A stretch of 38,063 bases of DNA. Origin: an uncultured Bacteroidales bacterium (GTDB lineage Bacteria > Bacteroidota > Bacteroidia > Bacteroidales > UBA3824). The stretch's first letter is position 1, and every line of letters begins with the position of its first letter. Shown here piece by piece: positions 1 through 9,995 of this stretch. The position numbers and the translations under genes were made by a program. The stretch lies in contig CAMJWL010000011.1 in assembly GCA_946409405.1 (NCBI GenBank), positions 1 through 38,063 on the forward strand, read 5' to 3'. Under the pieces are notes generated by a model. The model was given only the letters and a program-made list of their open reading frames with translations, did not search any database and was not told the origin of the DNA.

Positions 1-2362
1 GCAAATCAAGATAATACTTTATAGATTTGTAGGTGTCTGAATTTTCGGGGGCAATGTTCCACGGTTCGCGGAAGGGGAACTGACCGTGGCTGCGGTACAT
101 CGGGGCAAACGCGCCTACCTGATGCCAACGGACGTTGAGTTCGCGCCATTCTTTCAAATCCTCAGTCTCCTTTTTGGTCTTGTCAAATGTCTGTTGTGCA
201 GCCTGATAACGGTTTTCAACAGAGAAACCGCCAATGTCCTGACTCCAATACGGGATGCCCGAAATTGAGAAATTGAGACCAGCCGTAATCTGAGCCTTCA
301 AATCTTCCCAACGTGTGCCGATGTCGCCGCTCCAAGTGGCTGTGGAATAGCGTTGTTCTCCCAAAAATCCTGAACGAGTGAGCAAGAAAACGCGGTTGTT
401 GTTGGGCGAGAAATTCTGCTCGTTACCAAAACCGTTTTGATTCCAAGTGGCGGCAGATTGCAAAGCCTTAGCATCTTTTTTGTCGATGCCTTTTTTCTCG
501 ATTGCGGTTTCGTAACCACGCTGACCGTCGTAAATTGCCTCGGCGTTGACGATTGAATAAGCATTAAAATATTCGTCGGACGAGCCAAGTTCGGTAGGGC
601 CACAGAGCAATTTGCGGTATTCCATAGGCGTACAGTCGCGGACGTTGGGTTCGGAAGCGTCCATCCACCAAGCGTCCATACCGATAGAACCGAGTTTGTC
701 GTAAAGTTGACGCCAGAAAATCTTGCGAGCCTCGGGCGAATAAGCGTCATAGAATGCATACGTAAAGCCTTTCCAATCGTTGAGCGGGTCGGCAAGCCAG
801 TCGCGGAGGCTGTCTTTCAATGATTGCTGATAGATGAATCCCTTGTCGTTCAACTCCTTGAAATGCTCGACGTTAGGATAGAATTTAGGCCAACACGAAA
901 TCATAATTTTGGCGTTCATTGCGTGAATGTCGTCAATCATTTTTTGCGGATTGGAGAATCGTGCGGGGTCAAAATCATAACTACCCCACTGATTGATAAC
1001 CCAATAATTCCAGTCCATCACGATATTGTCGATGGGCAGATGACGTTGACGGAAACCTTTGAGAGCGTCCACAATTTCGTCCTGAGTCTTGTAACGCTCG
1101 CGGCTCTGCCAATAGCCCAAAAGCCATTCGGGGGCAATCTGAGCCTTGCCGGTGAGTGTTCTGTAACCTGAAATTACTTCGTCGGAGTTGTTGCCCGCAA
1201 TGAAGTAATAATCAAGTTGTTGTGTCATTTCAGACCAGAAGGAAAGTTGGTTTTGTTCCTTGGCGTTGACGGGCTTCAACGCACGGAGACCGCAGTAAGC
1301 CTCGCCGCCATCAGGAGTCCATTCGATGCGGATGGAGTATTTCTTGCCTTTTTCCATATTGACGTTGAACTTGCGGGCGTTGGGATTCCACGCCGTGCGC
1401 CAGATTTTGGAATCAGAACCAAGATAGTCGTCGCTGTAAACCGACTTGCCGTCTATCGTAATTGTCTGATAGCCCGAATAGTAGTGCAGGAAACGGTATT
1501 CGCCTGATTCTTTGGGTTCTATCTGACCTTCGATGACAACGGTAGCATCGCCGAGGCCTTTGGGCAGCAGTCGTCCAACTGTCTTAAAGTCCTCATAATA
1601 AAGCGAATCCTCGTCCCTTACAATCGGTGCTTGCCCCTTGATGTTGTAAGTGCCGGAGAGCGCGCCTTGTTTTCCGTCCTTATTATAAAGCGTGAAAACA
1701 TCCTTCAAGAACGAGTACGGATTGGGATTGCCAAACCTCATCAGCGAGTACGAGTCGAACATCAGGCCGTAGTTTCTCGACGAAACCACAAACGGCACAG
1801 AGACTTTGGTGTTGTATTGGAAAAGTTCCTCGTTTTTGCCCTTGTAGTTCCAATCGTCCGCCTGATGCTGACCGAGACCGTAGATGGCCTCGTCGTCGGG
1901 CGAATCGAACACTTGACGGTAACTCCAACCCTTGTAGGTTTCGGGCTTGCCGTCGGCGTGGGTCTGCGTTACTTGGTACGGCGTGAAAGTGCGTCCGCCG
2001 TCGGCTTCGGAGAGGAGAATGTTGCCGTTAAGGTCGGTGAAGAACACTTTGCCTGAGGAAGTCAAAACGTTGGCTCTGAGCGCGTTGGTGATTACCTTGA
2101 CGGTGTCGCCGCTCTGCTCTACGCGGAATTCGGGTTGGCATTTCTGGTCAACCACAGTCAACGACTGCGGGTCTTTGAATGCGTTGTCCTTGGTAGCGGA
2201 TACGCGGATGATTCGGTCGCCAAACACTTGAAGGCGAACCTTCTCGCCGGTGGCTTTTACGTTGATTTCCACGCCTTTCTCGTTTTTGACGTAGCCGGAT
2301 TCGCCGCCGCCACACGCCGCAAGGAGGAATGTCAACGCAATTAGAGGATAATAAAATCTCAT
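1..2362 (-). CDS. Glycoside hydrolase family 31 (alpha-xylosidase/alpha-glucosidase-like) lipoprotein with PA14-like insert; C-terminus cut by window edge
   Basis: Reverse-strand translation from ATG at 2362: MRFYYPLIALTFLLAACGGGESG... (lipobox LLAAC), then ...YGLGQHQADDW..., PA14-like segment (GEYRFLHYYSGYQTITIDGK), GH31 active-site motif WMDASEPN and ...GDIGTRWEDLKAQITAGLNFSISGIPYWSQDIGGF. Open at the left edge, so absent from the ORF track. Confidence 0.93.
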   Translation of the reverse strand, partial: MRFYYPLIALTFLLAACGGGESGYVKNEKGVEINVKATGEKVRLQVFGDRIIRVSATKDNAFKDPQSLTVVDQKCQPEFRVEQSGDTVKVITNALRANVLTSSGKVFFTDLNGNILLSEADGGRTFTPYQVTQTHADGKPETYKGWSYRQVFDSPDDEAIYGLGQHQADDWNYKGKNEELFQYNTKVSVPFVVSSRNYGLMFDSYSLMRFGNPNPYSFLKDVFTLYNKDGKQGALSGTYNIKGQAPIVRDEDSLYYEDFKTVGRLLPKGLGDATVVIEGQIEPKESGEYRFLHYYSGYQTITIDGKSVYSDDYLGSDSKIWRTAWNPNARKFNVNMEKGKKYSIRIEWTPDGGEAYCGLRALKPVNAKEQNQLSFWSEMTQQLDYYFIAGNNSDEVISGYRTLTGKAQIAPEWLLGYWQSRERYKTQDEIVDALKGFRQRHLPIDNIVMDWNYWVINQWGSYDFDPARFSNPQKMIDDIHAMNAKIMISCWPKFYPNVEHFKELNDKGFIYQQSLKDSLRDWLADPLNDWKGFTYAFYDAYSPEARKIFWRQLYDKLGSIGMDAWWMDASEPNVRDCTPMEYRKLLCGPTELGSSDEYFNAYSIVNAEAIYDGQRGYETAIEKKGIDKKDAKALQSAATWNQNGFGNEQNFSPNNNRVFLLTRSGFLGEQRYSTATWSGDIGTRWEDLKAQITAGLNFSISGIPYWSQDIGGFSVENRYQAAQQTFDKTKKETEDLKEWRELNVRWHQVGAFAPMYRSHGQFPFREPWNIAPENSDTYKSIKYYLDL

Positions 2363-2436
2363 AATAAAAATTTGTTTTGTAATTAATTTAACAGTAACCT
2401 GGATAAATCATTTTCGCACAAATTTATAATTATTTT

Positions 2437-2467
2437 TTGTAACAACGAAAAAAATTTTTTAGATTTG
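2437..2467 (+). promoter_or_regulatory. Bacteroidetes-type promoter (-33 TTG / -7 TAGATTTG) for xerD
   Basis: TTG at 2437-2439, 20-nt spacer, TAGATTTG at 2460-2467. Confidence 0.6.
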
Positions 2468-2489
2468 CAAAGAAAAAATAAATGTTTAA

Positions 2490-3407
2490 ATGAACCCCAT
2501 CAACGAAAATCTCGCACAGGAATTTTACGAATACCTGACTTTGGAGCGGTCGATGTCGCAAAACAGCATCGACGCATACCGCGACGACATCAACAAACTG
2601 ATTTTTTACACCGAATCATATTTGGGCGACCGCAACCTCGACACGCTCACTATCAACGATTTGTCGCAATTTTTGGAATGGATTGCGGAGATTGGTCTGA
2701 GCGCGAGAACGCAGGCGAGGATTTTGAGCGGTGTCAAGCATTTTTACCTGTTTCTGTTTGCAGAAGGAAGGGTGGCGGAAAGTCCGGCGTACCTGCTCTC
2801 AACTCCAAAACTCGACATGAAACTGCCCACAGTGTTGACGGTGGAGGAAATAGACAAAATAGAGAGCGCGATAGACTTGTCGCAATTTGAGGGCGAAAGA
2901 AACCGCGCTATTATCGAAACTCTGTATAGTTGCGGGCTGCGAGTGTCGGAACTTATCAACCTTAAAATAAGCGACATCCATCCCGACGAAGGTTTCTTGA
3001 AAATCACAGGCAAGGGCGACAAAACACGTCTTGTACCAATCTCTGCATCTGCCTTGAAGTACATTGGTTTTTACATCGAACAGATGCGCTGCCACCTTGC
3101 CATCAACAATGCCAACAAAGACTTCCTTTTCCTCAACCGTCGCGGCGGTCAACTGACCCGCGTGATGATTTTCACAATCGTAAAAAAACTCTGCGAAAAG
3201 GCGGAAATCCACAAAAATGTAAGCCCGCACACTTTCCGCCATTCGTTTGCCACGCACCTCGTAGAAGGCGGTGCAGACCTCCGTGCCGTCCAAGAAATGC
3301 TCGGACACGAATCAATCCAGACCACGGAAATCTACACGCACTTAGACAATAATTTCCTACGAGACGCCATTATGACGTATCATCCGAGGAATATGGGCAA
3401 TTGTTAA
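2490..3407 (+). CDS. xerD: Site-specific tyrosine recombinase XerD
   Basis: 305 aa; N-terminal SAM-like domain plus catalytic motifs LYSCGLRVSELINL, SPHTFRHSFATHLVEGGADLRAVQEMLGH, TTEIYTHLD. Confidence 0.93.
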   Translation: MNPINENLAQEFYEYLTLERSMSQNSIDAYRDDINKLIFYTESYLGDRNLDTLTINDLSQFLEWIAEIGLSARTQARILSGVKHFYLFLFAEGRVAESPAYLLSTPKLDMKLPTVLTVEEIDKIESAIDLSQFEGERNRAIIETLYSCGLRVSELINLKISDIHPDEGFLKITGKGDKTRLVPISASALKYIGFYIEQMRCHLAINNANKDFLFLNRRGGQLTRVMIFTIVKKLCEKAEIHKNVSPHTFRHSFATHLVEGGADLRAVQEMLGHESIQTTEIYTHLDNNFLRDAIMTYHPRNMGNC

Positions 3408-6400
3408 TACCGCACTTTGTATGCCTTATTCGCAATCATCACCATCACTACTCCCCCACTCTTGCCAGGCAAAACTACTTCCTCGTGCGACGAATTGGTT
3501 TTGCCATTTATAAGCGGACGACCGGCTATGTCGATGATTGTGTAGTAGGTGCCGGGAGCGGTCTCGATGAAAACAGTCCTGCCATACGACCAAACTTTTG
3601 CCTGATTGCCGCTTGGCTTGATTTCAGATGTTGGAGTCTCAAAATCGTCAGTATTATTGTTGTCGTCAGGCTCTACTACGCGCACTTCGATGCGCTCCGG
3701 CAATTCCACAGCAGACTTTGAGAGCAAAACCTCATCCTCGCCTTCATATTTCAAGTAGCAACGGAACGGCTTGATGCTTGCCCCGGAACCCGCACGTACA
3801 AAATCGCCTACTTTGATGTCGCCATTGTCAGTCCCCGCAAAACCATATTCGGTAGGAGTTTGCTTATCCCATACCTTTTTCTGATAAACACCATTGAATG
3901 TCCAGGAGCCTACTTTCTGAGAGAGATCGTCAACAGATAGAGACTTGTTCGTCCAAATAAGGCTGTTGACATTATCATCTGTAATTTTGACGATGTACGG
4001 CTTGTTGGCTTCCAAAGAGGTTGCTTTTTCTACATCGACATACCATACTTCCTTCTCCTCGTCGTATATTACATCCTTGAATTGGTAAAAAGTGCCACAA
4101 CTGATTTCGGATTCCGACATGCCAAATGGCAGCACTATTGTGGAATACACGTCTTTGGTAAACGTGCGATTCAATGTGATTTCACTAACAGTAATGCCTG
4201 TTTCCAATTCCATAGCATCAGTGCCATTGTAATTGCCATCAAGGACAGCGGTCTTGGTGCTGCCCACTGTTGTAACCCGCAATGCTCCATAGTTTTCAAC
4301 AGACTCGCTTACGCCGCCTTCCTTGAAATTTTTATCCGCCTCCGCAACCTTTATATTCTTGAAAGTCTGCGTATTAAAAGACTTATTATCGTAATAGGCG
4401 TGCAAAGTGCCACTCCAATTTTTTTCGACAGGATAGGTGTAATTGCCGCTGGCGTCGGAGGTGGTGTAGTAGGTGGAAACACCATATATCATATATAGCA
4501 TTTTGTAGGATTTATCACTCTCTTTACTAACACTATAATTATAGCCATTACCATTATCGTAGTTCGCTTCCAATTGAATGTAATACTTTTTGCCAGGGGT
4601 AACGCTTACCAACTGGTCAAATTTTACAGAATGCCATTCAGTATATTGCGAAATATTAGATTTTGCAATTACAGAACGGCCATTTTCCACAACATTTTGA
4701 TTTTCGTCCAAAATTGAAATCGACACATCACTTGCAGGAGTTCCTACTTTCCAAAGACTGACATCCACCTGCGATATGTATGCAACTGTGGGAACAAACG
4801 GACATGTAGTTTTATTCAAACTTAATCCACCCACACCATTTTGATTATTAGCGTCAAGCGCAGGTACAGGTTTCGTCTCGCCAAGCGTTATCACCGCGCT
4901 CGAAAGCGTTTTAGAATTTTTGTCCATCACCTTGCCTGTAATGGCAAATACGTATGATCCTATCTGAACAAAATCCTTGTTATATTGATTAGACGACACA
5001 TTGCTGAAATGCAAGTTGTTAAACTCTTTAATACCAGAAAAAGCATTGAGAGTTCCCGACCAATATTTAGGAACAGAAAATGTGTAATTGCCATCCTTAT
5101 CGGTCGTTACATAATAATCGTCGATGCCCCATACCTTATACACATAATTATTCTCAGACAATGCGCCACAAATATAATAATTATCGTTGTCCTTCGAGGC
5201 CGTCAGAGAAATGTAATACTTCTGACCCTTAGTAACTGCAACTGGCTTGTCAAGTTCAATGTCAACGAATTTTAATGAAGTTGTGAACTCGTCTTTTTTG
5301 AATGAACTGCTGTTGCATATTTCTTTCATTTCGCCATCTAAAAGCGTAACCGTAAGATCGCTTGAAGGATTATTTTTTAACCAAATATACACGCCGAACC
5401 TTGTCACAAAGTTTGTATTCGGGACAAAGGCAATGGAAGTATTGTTGACAGCGTATCCTGAATTAAAACTTCCATCGTTCTGACAAGAAATCACTCCCTC
5501 TGGTATCTCATCTGCCGTAGTTACCACCGCGCCTTCTACTGGATTGTTGTCTGAATCCAATACTTGCCCCGAAATAGTAACATCGGCATCTGTCAATGCA
5601 ATGGATATTTCGCCCAAACCGACATTATGGTAAAAGTCGAGCGTATAATCTCCTGTCAATTTAAGATTTGCTGACGTTGAAACAAAACTGCCATACCTTT
5701 TATATTGTTTTTGTTCGCCGCCCAACACAATTGTAGAAGTAGTGTATGGCGCGAGATGGGTATTGTTATTGTTGCCATATTCAAAATAGAACTCGTACAC
5801 GCCCGCCGTCAATGTTACAGATTCGCTTTTGTACTGCAATGCATTGTCGTCGTTGCGGGACATTGATAGACTATGCTCCTTACCATTTCCCTTGATCACC
5901 AATTTAGTTGGCTCTTCCTGCATGGATGTTGCAGAGGTGAATTTGGGCTGAGGGATAATGATTCCCAGTTTTGTGGGATACAATGTGGTGGTAAACCAAC
6001 CGTTAGAATTACCGCCCCAGCCATAGTCAATGTGAAACATACTCCCATTATATCCATCAATTATATAAGAATGTGCACCACCTTTTTCATTGGAACCACT
6101 TATTATTACAGGCTTGGCACTTTTGATGGCATCCGCTATATAATTATCCTCTTCCAACGAAGATATAGATTGATACTTGGCATTGTAGCCAAAAACATCA
6201 TTAAAGGCGTTGGCCTGTTTATCAGGATATGTACCAGTTTCATCAGGACCAAATGCTGCCTCTTGGGCAAATGCAATGCCTACAATAAATTTAGCCAAAT
6301 CTCCATTGTTGTTAGCAATTTGCTCGAAATCTGGCGTGTAACTAAAACTATAAGTAAATTTATTGCCACCTTTATAAGTGATATAAGACGAGTTAATCGA

Positions 6401-6907
6401 ATGAATATTCGAATAAGATACCGTAGAGCCTTCGCCTGATATATTCAGCGGGTTGCAATAGCCATAATAATTGATCACTTGCGCCGAAGATATTGAAGAA
6501 CAGCCAGTGAGCGTACTTTTTGTCCACCGAGTATCAAGATCTTCTTTATCATAGAATGTGATGGTGGGACACTCGTCATTATAAGGTGCTCCCTGATTCC
6601 ATGCCGTGCGCAGCAGCGGGCCATAAGTGGCTGACGAAGCCGCTTTGGCATTGCCACGCTTTCTACTTGGCTCTTTTTGCGTGGCGTAAAAATCGAGCAA
6701 ATCCTGGAATGCCGGCGGCAGGTTCTTGGTGTCAAGCACACCGTCGCCATATCCCACCACCGTATTGCCAATCAAAATCTGCCAGCCGTCGGTGTTTTGC
6801 TCTATACGGACGTTGCCATCGGTATAGACGGTTTCCTGCGCTTCCACATTCTCTGCTATAAAAGCAAAGAGAAACAATGCTGTAAGAATAGAAAAGATTT
6901 TTTTCAT
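3404..6907 (-). CDS. C10 family (streptopain-like) peptidase, secreted, with carboxypeptidase-regulatory-like domains and T9SS-type C-terminal sorting domain
   Basis: 1167 aa; signal peptide; propeptide-like NLPPAFQDLLDFY; catalytic Cys LTGCSSISSAQ; His GGAHSYIIDGY; HIDYGWGGNSNGWF; two 'ISGQVLDSDNNPVEGAVV'-type domains; C-term YYTIIDIAGRPLINGKTNSSHEEVVLPGKSGGVVMV. Confidence 0.88.
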   Translation of the reverse strand: MKKIFSILTALFLFAFIAENVEAQETVYTDGNVRIEQNTDGWQILIGNTVVGYGDGVLDTKNLPPAFQDLLDFYATQKEPSRKRGNAKAASSATYGPLLRTAWNQGAPYNDECPTITFYDKEDLDTRWTKSTLTGCSSISSAQVINYYGYCNPLNISGEGSTVSYSNIHSINSSYITYKGGNKFTYSFSYTPDFEQIANNNGDLAKFIVGIAFAQEAAFGPDETGTYPDKQANAFNDVFGYNAKYQSISSLEEDNYIADAIKSAKPVIISGSNEKGGAHSYIIDGYNGSMFHIDYGWGGNSNGWFTTTLYPTKLGIIIPQPKFTSATSMQEEPTKLVIKGNGKEHSLSMSRNDDNALQYKSESVTLTAGVYEFYFEYGNNNNTHLAPYTTSTIVLGGEQKQYKRYGSFVSTSANLKLTGDYTLDFYHNVGLGEISIALTDADVTISGQVLDSDNNPVEGAVVTTADEIPEGVISCQNDGSFNSGYAVNNTSIAFVPNTNFVTRFGVYIWLKNNPSSDLTVTLLDGEMKEICNSSSFKKDEFTTSLKFVDIELDKPVAVTKGQKYYISLTASKDNDNYYICGALSENNYVYKVWGIDDYYVTTDKDGNYTFSVPKYWSGTLNAFSGIKEFNNLHFSNVSSNQYNKDFVQIGSYVFAITGKVMDKNSKTLSSAVITLGETKPVPALDANNQNGVGGLSLNKTTCPFVPTVAYISQVDVSLWKVGTPASDVSISILDENQNVVENGRSVIAKSNISQYTEWHSVKFDQLVSVTPGKKYYIQLEANYDNGNGYNYSVSKESDKSYKMLYMIYGVSTYYTTSDASGNYTYPVEKNWSGTLHAYYDNKSFNTQTFKNIKVAEADKNFKEGGVSESVENYGALRVTTVGSTKTAVLDGNYNGTDAMELETGITVSEITLNRTFTKDVYSTIVLPFGMSESEISCGTFYQFKDVIYDEEKEVWYVDVEKATSLEANKPYIVKITDDNVNSLIWTNKSLSVDDLSQKVGSWTFNGVYQKKVWDKQTPTEYGFAGTDNGDIKVGDFVRAGSGASIKPFRCYLKYEGEDEVLLSKSAVELPERIEVRVVEPDDNNNTDDFETPTSEIKPSGNQAKVWSYGRTVFIETAPGTYYTIIDIAGRPLINGKTNSSHEEVVLPGKSGGVVMVMIANKAYKVRY

Positions 6908-6927
6908 AATAGTAACACATTAATGGA

Positions 6928-9873
6928 TTAATAACTGATTTTAAATGATTTTGCTCCAATCCTCACCATCACTACTCCCCCACTCTTGCCAGGCAAAACT
7001 ACTTCCTCGTGTGACGAATTTGTTTTGCCATTTATAAGCGGACGACCGGCTATGTCGATGATTGTGTAGTAGGTGCCGGGAGCGGTCTCGATGAAAACAG
7101 TCCTGCCATACGACCAGACTTTTGCCTGATTACCGTTTGGCACGATTTCAGAAGTTGGAGTCTCAAAATCATCGGGGAAGGTACTATCCTCGTTGTCAGG
7201 CTCTATGACTTCCGCAAACTCCTCTGGCTTTACGACGCGCACTTCGATACTCTCAGGAAGTTCGATGGCGGATTTCGAGAGAAACAATTGATTGTTGCCG
7301 ACATAAGTCAAGTAACAGCGAAATGGCTTGATGCTTGTGCCGTTACCAGCCCTAACGAAATCGCCAATTGAAATGCCATCGTCATTTTTCGTTCCAGCAA
7401 AACCATAATCTGTCGGCGTTTGTTTATACCAAACTTTCTTCTGATATACACCCTTGAAAATCCACTCTGCCGGATCTTTATCGGGTGTGGAATTTGTTGA
7501 TGGCGTCTTTATCAAAGCTTTTTTGACATTCCACGTCAGGGAGTTGACATTATCATTCGCCTTGAAAATATAAGGCGTATTGGCGGCGAGTGAACTTTGC
7601 TCTGTTACATCAGCGACCCATTTGTCTCCTTCCGGTTTAATGCCAGTAAATGAGTAAAACGTGCCACAAGTGATTTCTGACGTCTCAACATAAAACGGCA
7701 AAATTATCGTTGAATATACGCCTTTGGTCAACTGTCGGTTGAGCGTAACACTTGCTACCTCAATATCTTCAGGAATAGACATCCCGTCGGTGCCGGAATA
7801 ATTGCCATCGAGGGTTGCATGTTTTTTGCCGTCCTTACCAATAGTGATTGACAACGCACCATATTTTTCGCTACCGTCTGTGCTGAAATTATAGTCCTCA
7901 CCTGACGATGACGCTTCAATACCAATAGTGTTAAACGTCTTATATTTATATTGTGCGCTGAGCGTGCCGCTCCAATAATTGGAAATAGACAGCGAATAAT
8001 TTCCTTCTGCATCAGTAGTTGCATAACCATCAATGCCGAACACTTTGTAAATCAACGACCTGTTTTCGTCAATTTTACAAAAATATCTGATGCCATTGTC
8101 TTTGTCTTGCACCATATTGCTTATCATGATGTAATACGTCTGTCCCTTTGTAACCTTGATTGGGGTATCAAATTGTTGGTCAATGCAGACATATTCATTT
8201 TCGGAAAACAACTCTGGCAAATAGTCTTGACTCCATACAATTTCAGGATTATTATAATCTTCTATACTCGACACTATCGCAACATTCAATTTTTTTGTTG
8301 GATTGTTCCTTTTGATGACGTAAAGATTGAACCCTGTGATGTAATCTTTTTGCGGTACAAAATCAATCAGCAAAGGTTCTGCCGACCTACCGTGCTGGTC
8401 TATTGTGTGGTCGGGTGTGTTTTCGCTTGCAATTTCCAGTTCGCCAGATGCCGTTGCAAAAATAATAGCACCTTCTATCGCTTTATTATTTTCATCAACT
8501 ACCTTGCCCGCAATAGTCCTTGGTTCACTTTCGGACACTTCCACACTAATTTCGCCCTTCGACACATCATGGCAGAAAACAATGTCGCAACCTTCGGTCA
8601 AAATAATTTTTGCAGGTGTCGAGGTGAAACAACCGCGTTTTGTGAACGAAATATTGTTTTTGCCCAAAACAATAGATGCCGAGGCGGTGTAGGGTGCAAT
8701 TTTATCGTCAACGCCATAGTAAAAATAAAAAGTATGCTCTCCTTCTGTAAGGCTAATTGGAGCACTCTTGTACCGCAAATCGTTGCCTTCCAGTTGAATA
8801 TCATCATTACCATCAACTGCCAACATTAGCGATTCGGCTCGCATTGGAACATTATTTTCCACATTAGGATACGCGATAATGACAGAGGGGTCTTCAGGGA
8901 ATTCCGTAGCCGATATGTTCATAAACCAGCCATTCATATTGCCGTTATATCCATAGTCGATATGAACATAATCGTTGGTAATGTAACCATCAATTATATA
9001 AGAATGTCCACCATCTTTTTTATTACTACTTCCAATGATTATAGGCCTTGCTGCTTTAATAGCATTTACAACAATATCATCGGTTAAATCTGATATTGTA
9101 ATATCCTCATTGCCGCCATTATCCTGTTGAATATTGTAACCGAAAGTTTTTAGAGCGGCGATTTGGTGTTTTGTGCTAGTCCACGTGCCGCCGATGCCAT
9201 ACGCCGCTTTTTGCACCAATCCTATTCCCAAAAGGAACTTTGCCAATTCATTCTTGTCGGAGGCAATTAAGCCGAAATCAGGAGTGTAAACAGGAAATTT
9301 ATATTTGTTCTTGCCATTATCTTTATAAAAAAACTCTGATTCAACAAGTTCAAAATCGGCTGGATTGTCATCCTCCCCAGTTGCAAACGAAATATCTCCA
9401 ACCATCTCAGTCTCCGAAAACTGATTGCAATATCCATAATAGTTAAGTATCTGCGCCGTAGAAACCGAGGAACATCCAACTAAAGTGTAACCTGTTTTTT
9501 CCACACCATTTTCAGTGTATTTGATTTTCGGACATTGATTGTTGTACGGCGCACCTTGATTCCACGCCGTCGTCAACAGCGGGCCGTATTTTGTTGGAGC
9601 AGCACCGGCTTTCGAAAGTGTCTTCTTCTCTTTCGGCTCATCCATTTTAGCGTATGCGTCGAGAATGTCCTTGAACGCTGGCGGCATGTTGTCGAGGTCG
9701 ATTGCGCCGTCGCCAAATGCCATTACAGTGTTACCAAGAATGATCTGCCAGCCGTTGTCGCTCTGCACAATCCTTACATTGCCGTCGGTATAGACAGTCT
9801 GCTGTGCCTGTGCGATGCCCACATCAACCAGCAAAATTAATATTGCGGCAAATAATGTTAAATGCTTTTTCAT
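6928..9873 (-). CDS. C10 family (streptopain-like) peptidase paralog, secreted, with T9SS-type C-terminal sorting domain
   Basis: 981 aa; signal peptide; LVGCSSVSTAQ, GGHSYIIDGY; one carboxypeptidase-regulatory-like domain; C-terminal domain nearly identical to the downstream paralog. Confidence 0.87.
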   Translation of the reverse strand: MKKHLTLFAAILILLVDVGIAQAQQTVYTDGNVRIVQSDNGWQIILGNTVMAFGDGAIDLDNMPPAFKDILDAYAKMDEPKEKKTLSKAGAAPTKYGPLLTTAWNQGAPYNNQCPKIKYTENGVEKTGYTLVGCSSVSTAQILNYYGYCNQFSETEMVGDISFATGEDDNPADFELVESEFFYKDNGKNKYKFPVYTPDFGLIASDKNELAKFLLGIGLVQKAAYGIGGTWTSTKHQIAALKTFGYNIQQDNGGNEDITISDLTDDIVVNAIKAARPIIIGSSNKKDGGHSYIIDGYITNDYVHIDYGYNGNMNGWFMNISATEFPEDPSVIIAYPNVENNVPMRAESLMLAVDGNDDIQLEGNDLRYKSAPISLTEGEHTFYFYYGVDDKIAPYTASASIVLGKNNISFTKRGCFTSTPAKIILTEGCDIVFCHDVSKGEISVEVSESEPRTIAGKVVDENNKAIEGAIIFATASGELEIASENTPDHTIDQHGRSAEPLLIDFVPQKDYITGFNLYVIKRNNPTKKLNVAIVSSIEDYNNPEIVWSQDYLPELFSENEYVCIDQQFDTPIKVTKGQTYYIMISNMVQDKDNGIRYFCKIDENRSLIYKVFGIDGYATTDAEGNYSLSISNYWSGTLSAQYKYKTFNTIGIEASSSGEDYNFSTDGSEKYGALSITIGKDGKKHATLDGNYSGTDGMSIPEDIEVASVTLNRQLTKGVYSTIILPFYVETSEITCGTFYSFTGIKPEGDKWVADVTEQSSLAANTPYIFKANDNVNSLTWNVKKALIKTPSTNSTPDKDPAEWIFKGVYQKKVWYKQTPTDYGFAGTKNDDGISIGDFVRAGNGTSIKPFRCYLTYVGNNQLFLSKSAIELPESIEVRVVKPEEFAEVIEPDNEDSTFPDDFETPTSEIVPNGNQAKVWSYGRTVFIETAPGTYYTIIDIAGRPLINGKTNSSHEEVVLPGKSGGVVMVRIGAKSFKISY

Positions 9874-9910
9874 GATTTTTTGCGTTAAAAACTGTATTTT
9901 TTGGAACGCA

Positions 9911-9940
9911 CAAATATATAAAAAATATTAAAATGTGCAA
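9911..9940 (-). promoter_or_regulatory. Bacteroidetes-type promoter for the C10 peptidase pair
   Basis: Reverse strand: TTG, 19-nt spacer, TATATTTG (caaatata at 9911-9918). Confidence 0.55.
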
Positions 9941-9995
9941 AATAAAAATTGAAATTTTAACATTATTCAGAACGGAGCATACACAAGGTACTCCC

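Noticed and set aside
2490-3407. XerD as integrase of a mobile element
   Set aside because: Sequence looks like housekeeping XerD; no att-like repeats, tRNA or phage/ICE genes nearby.
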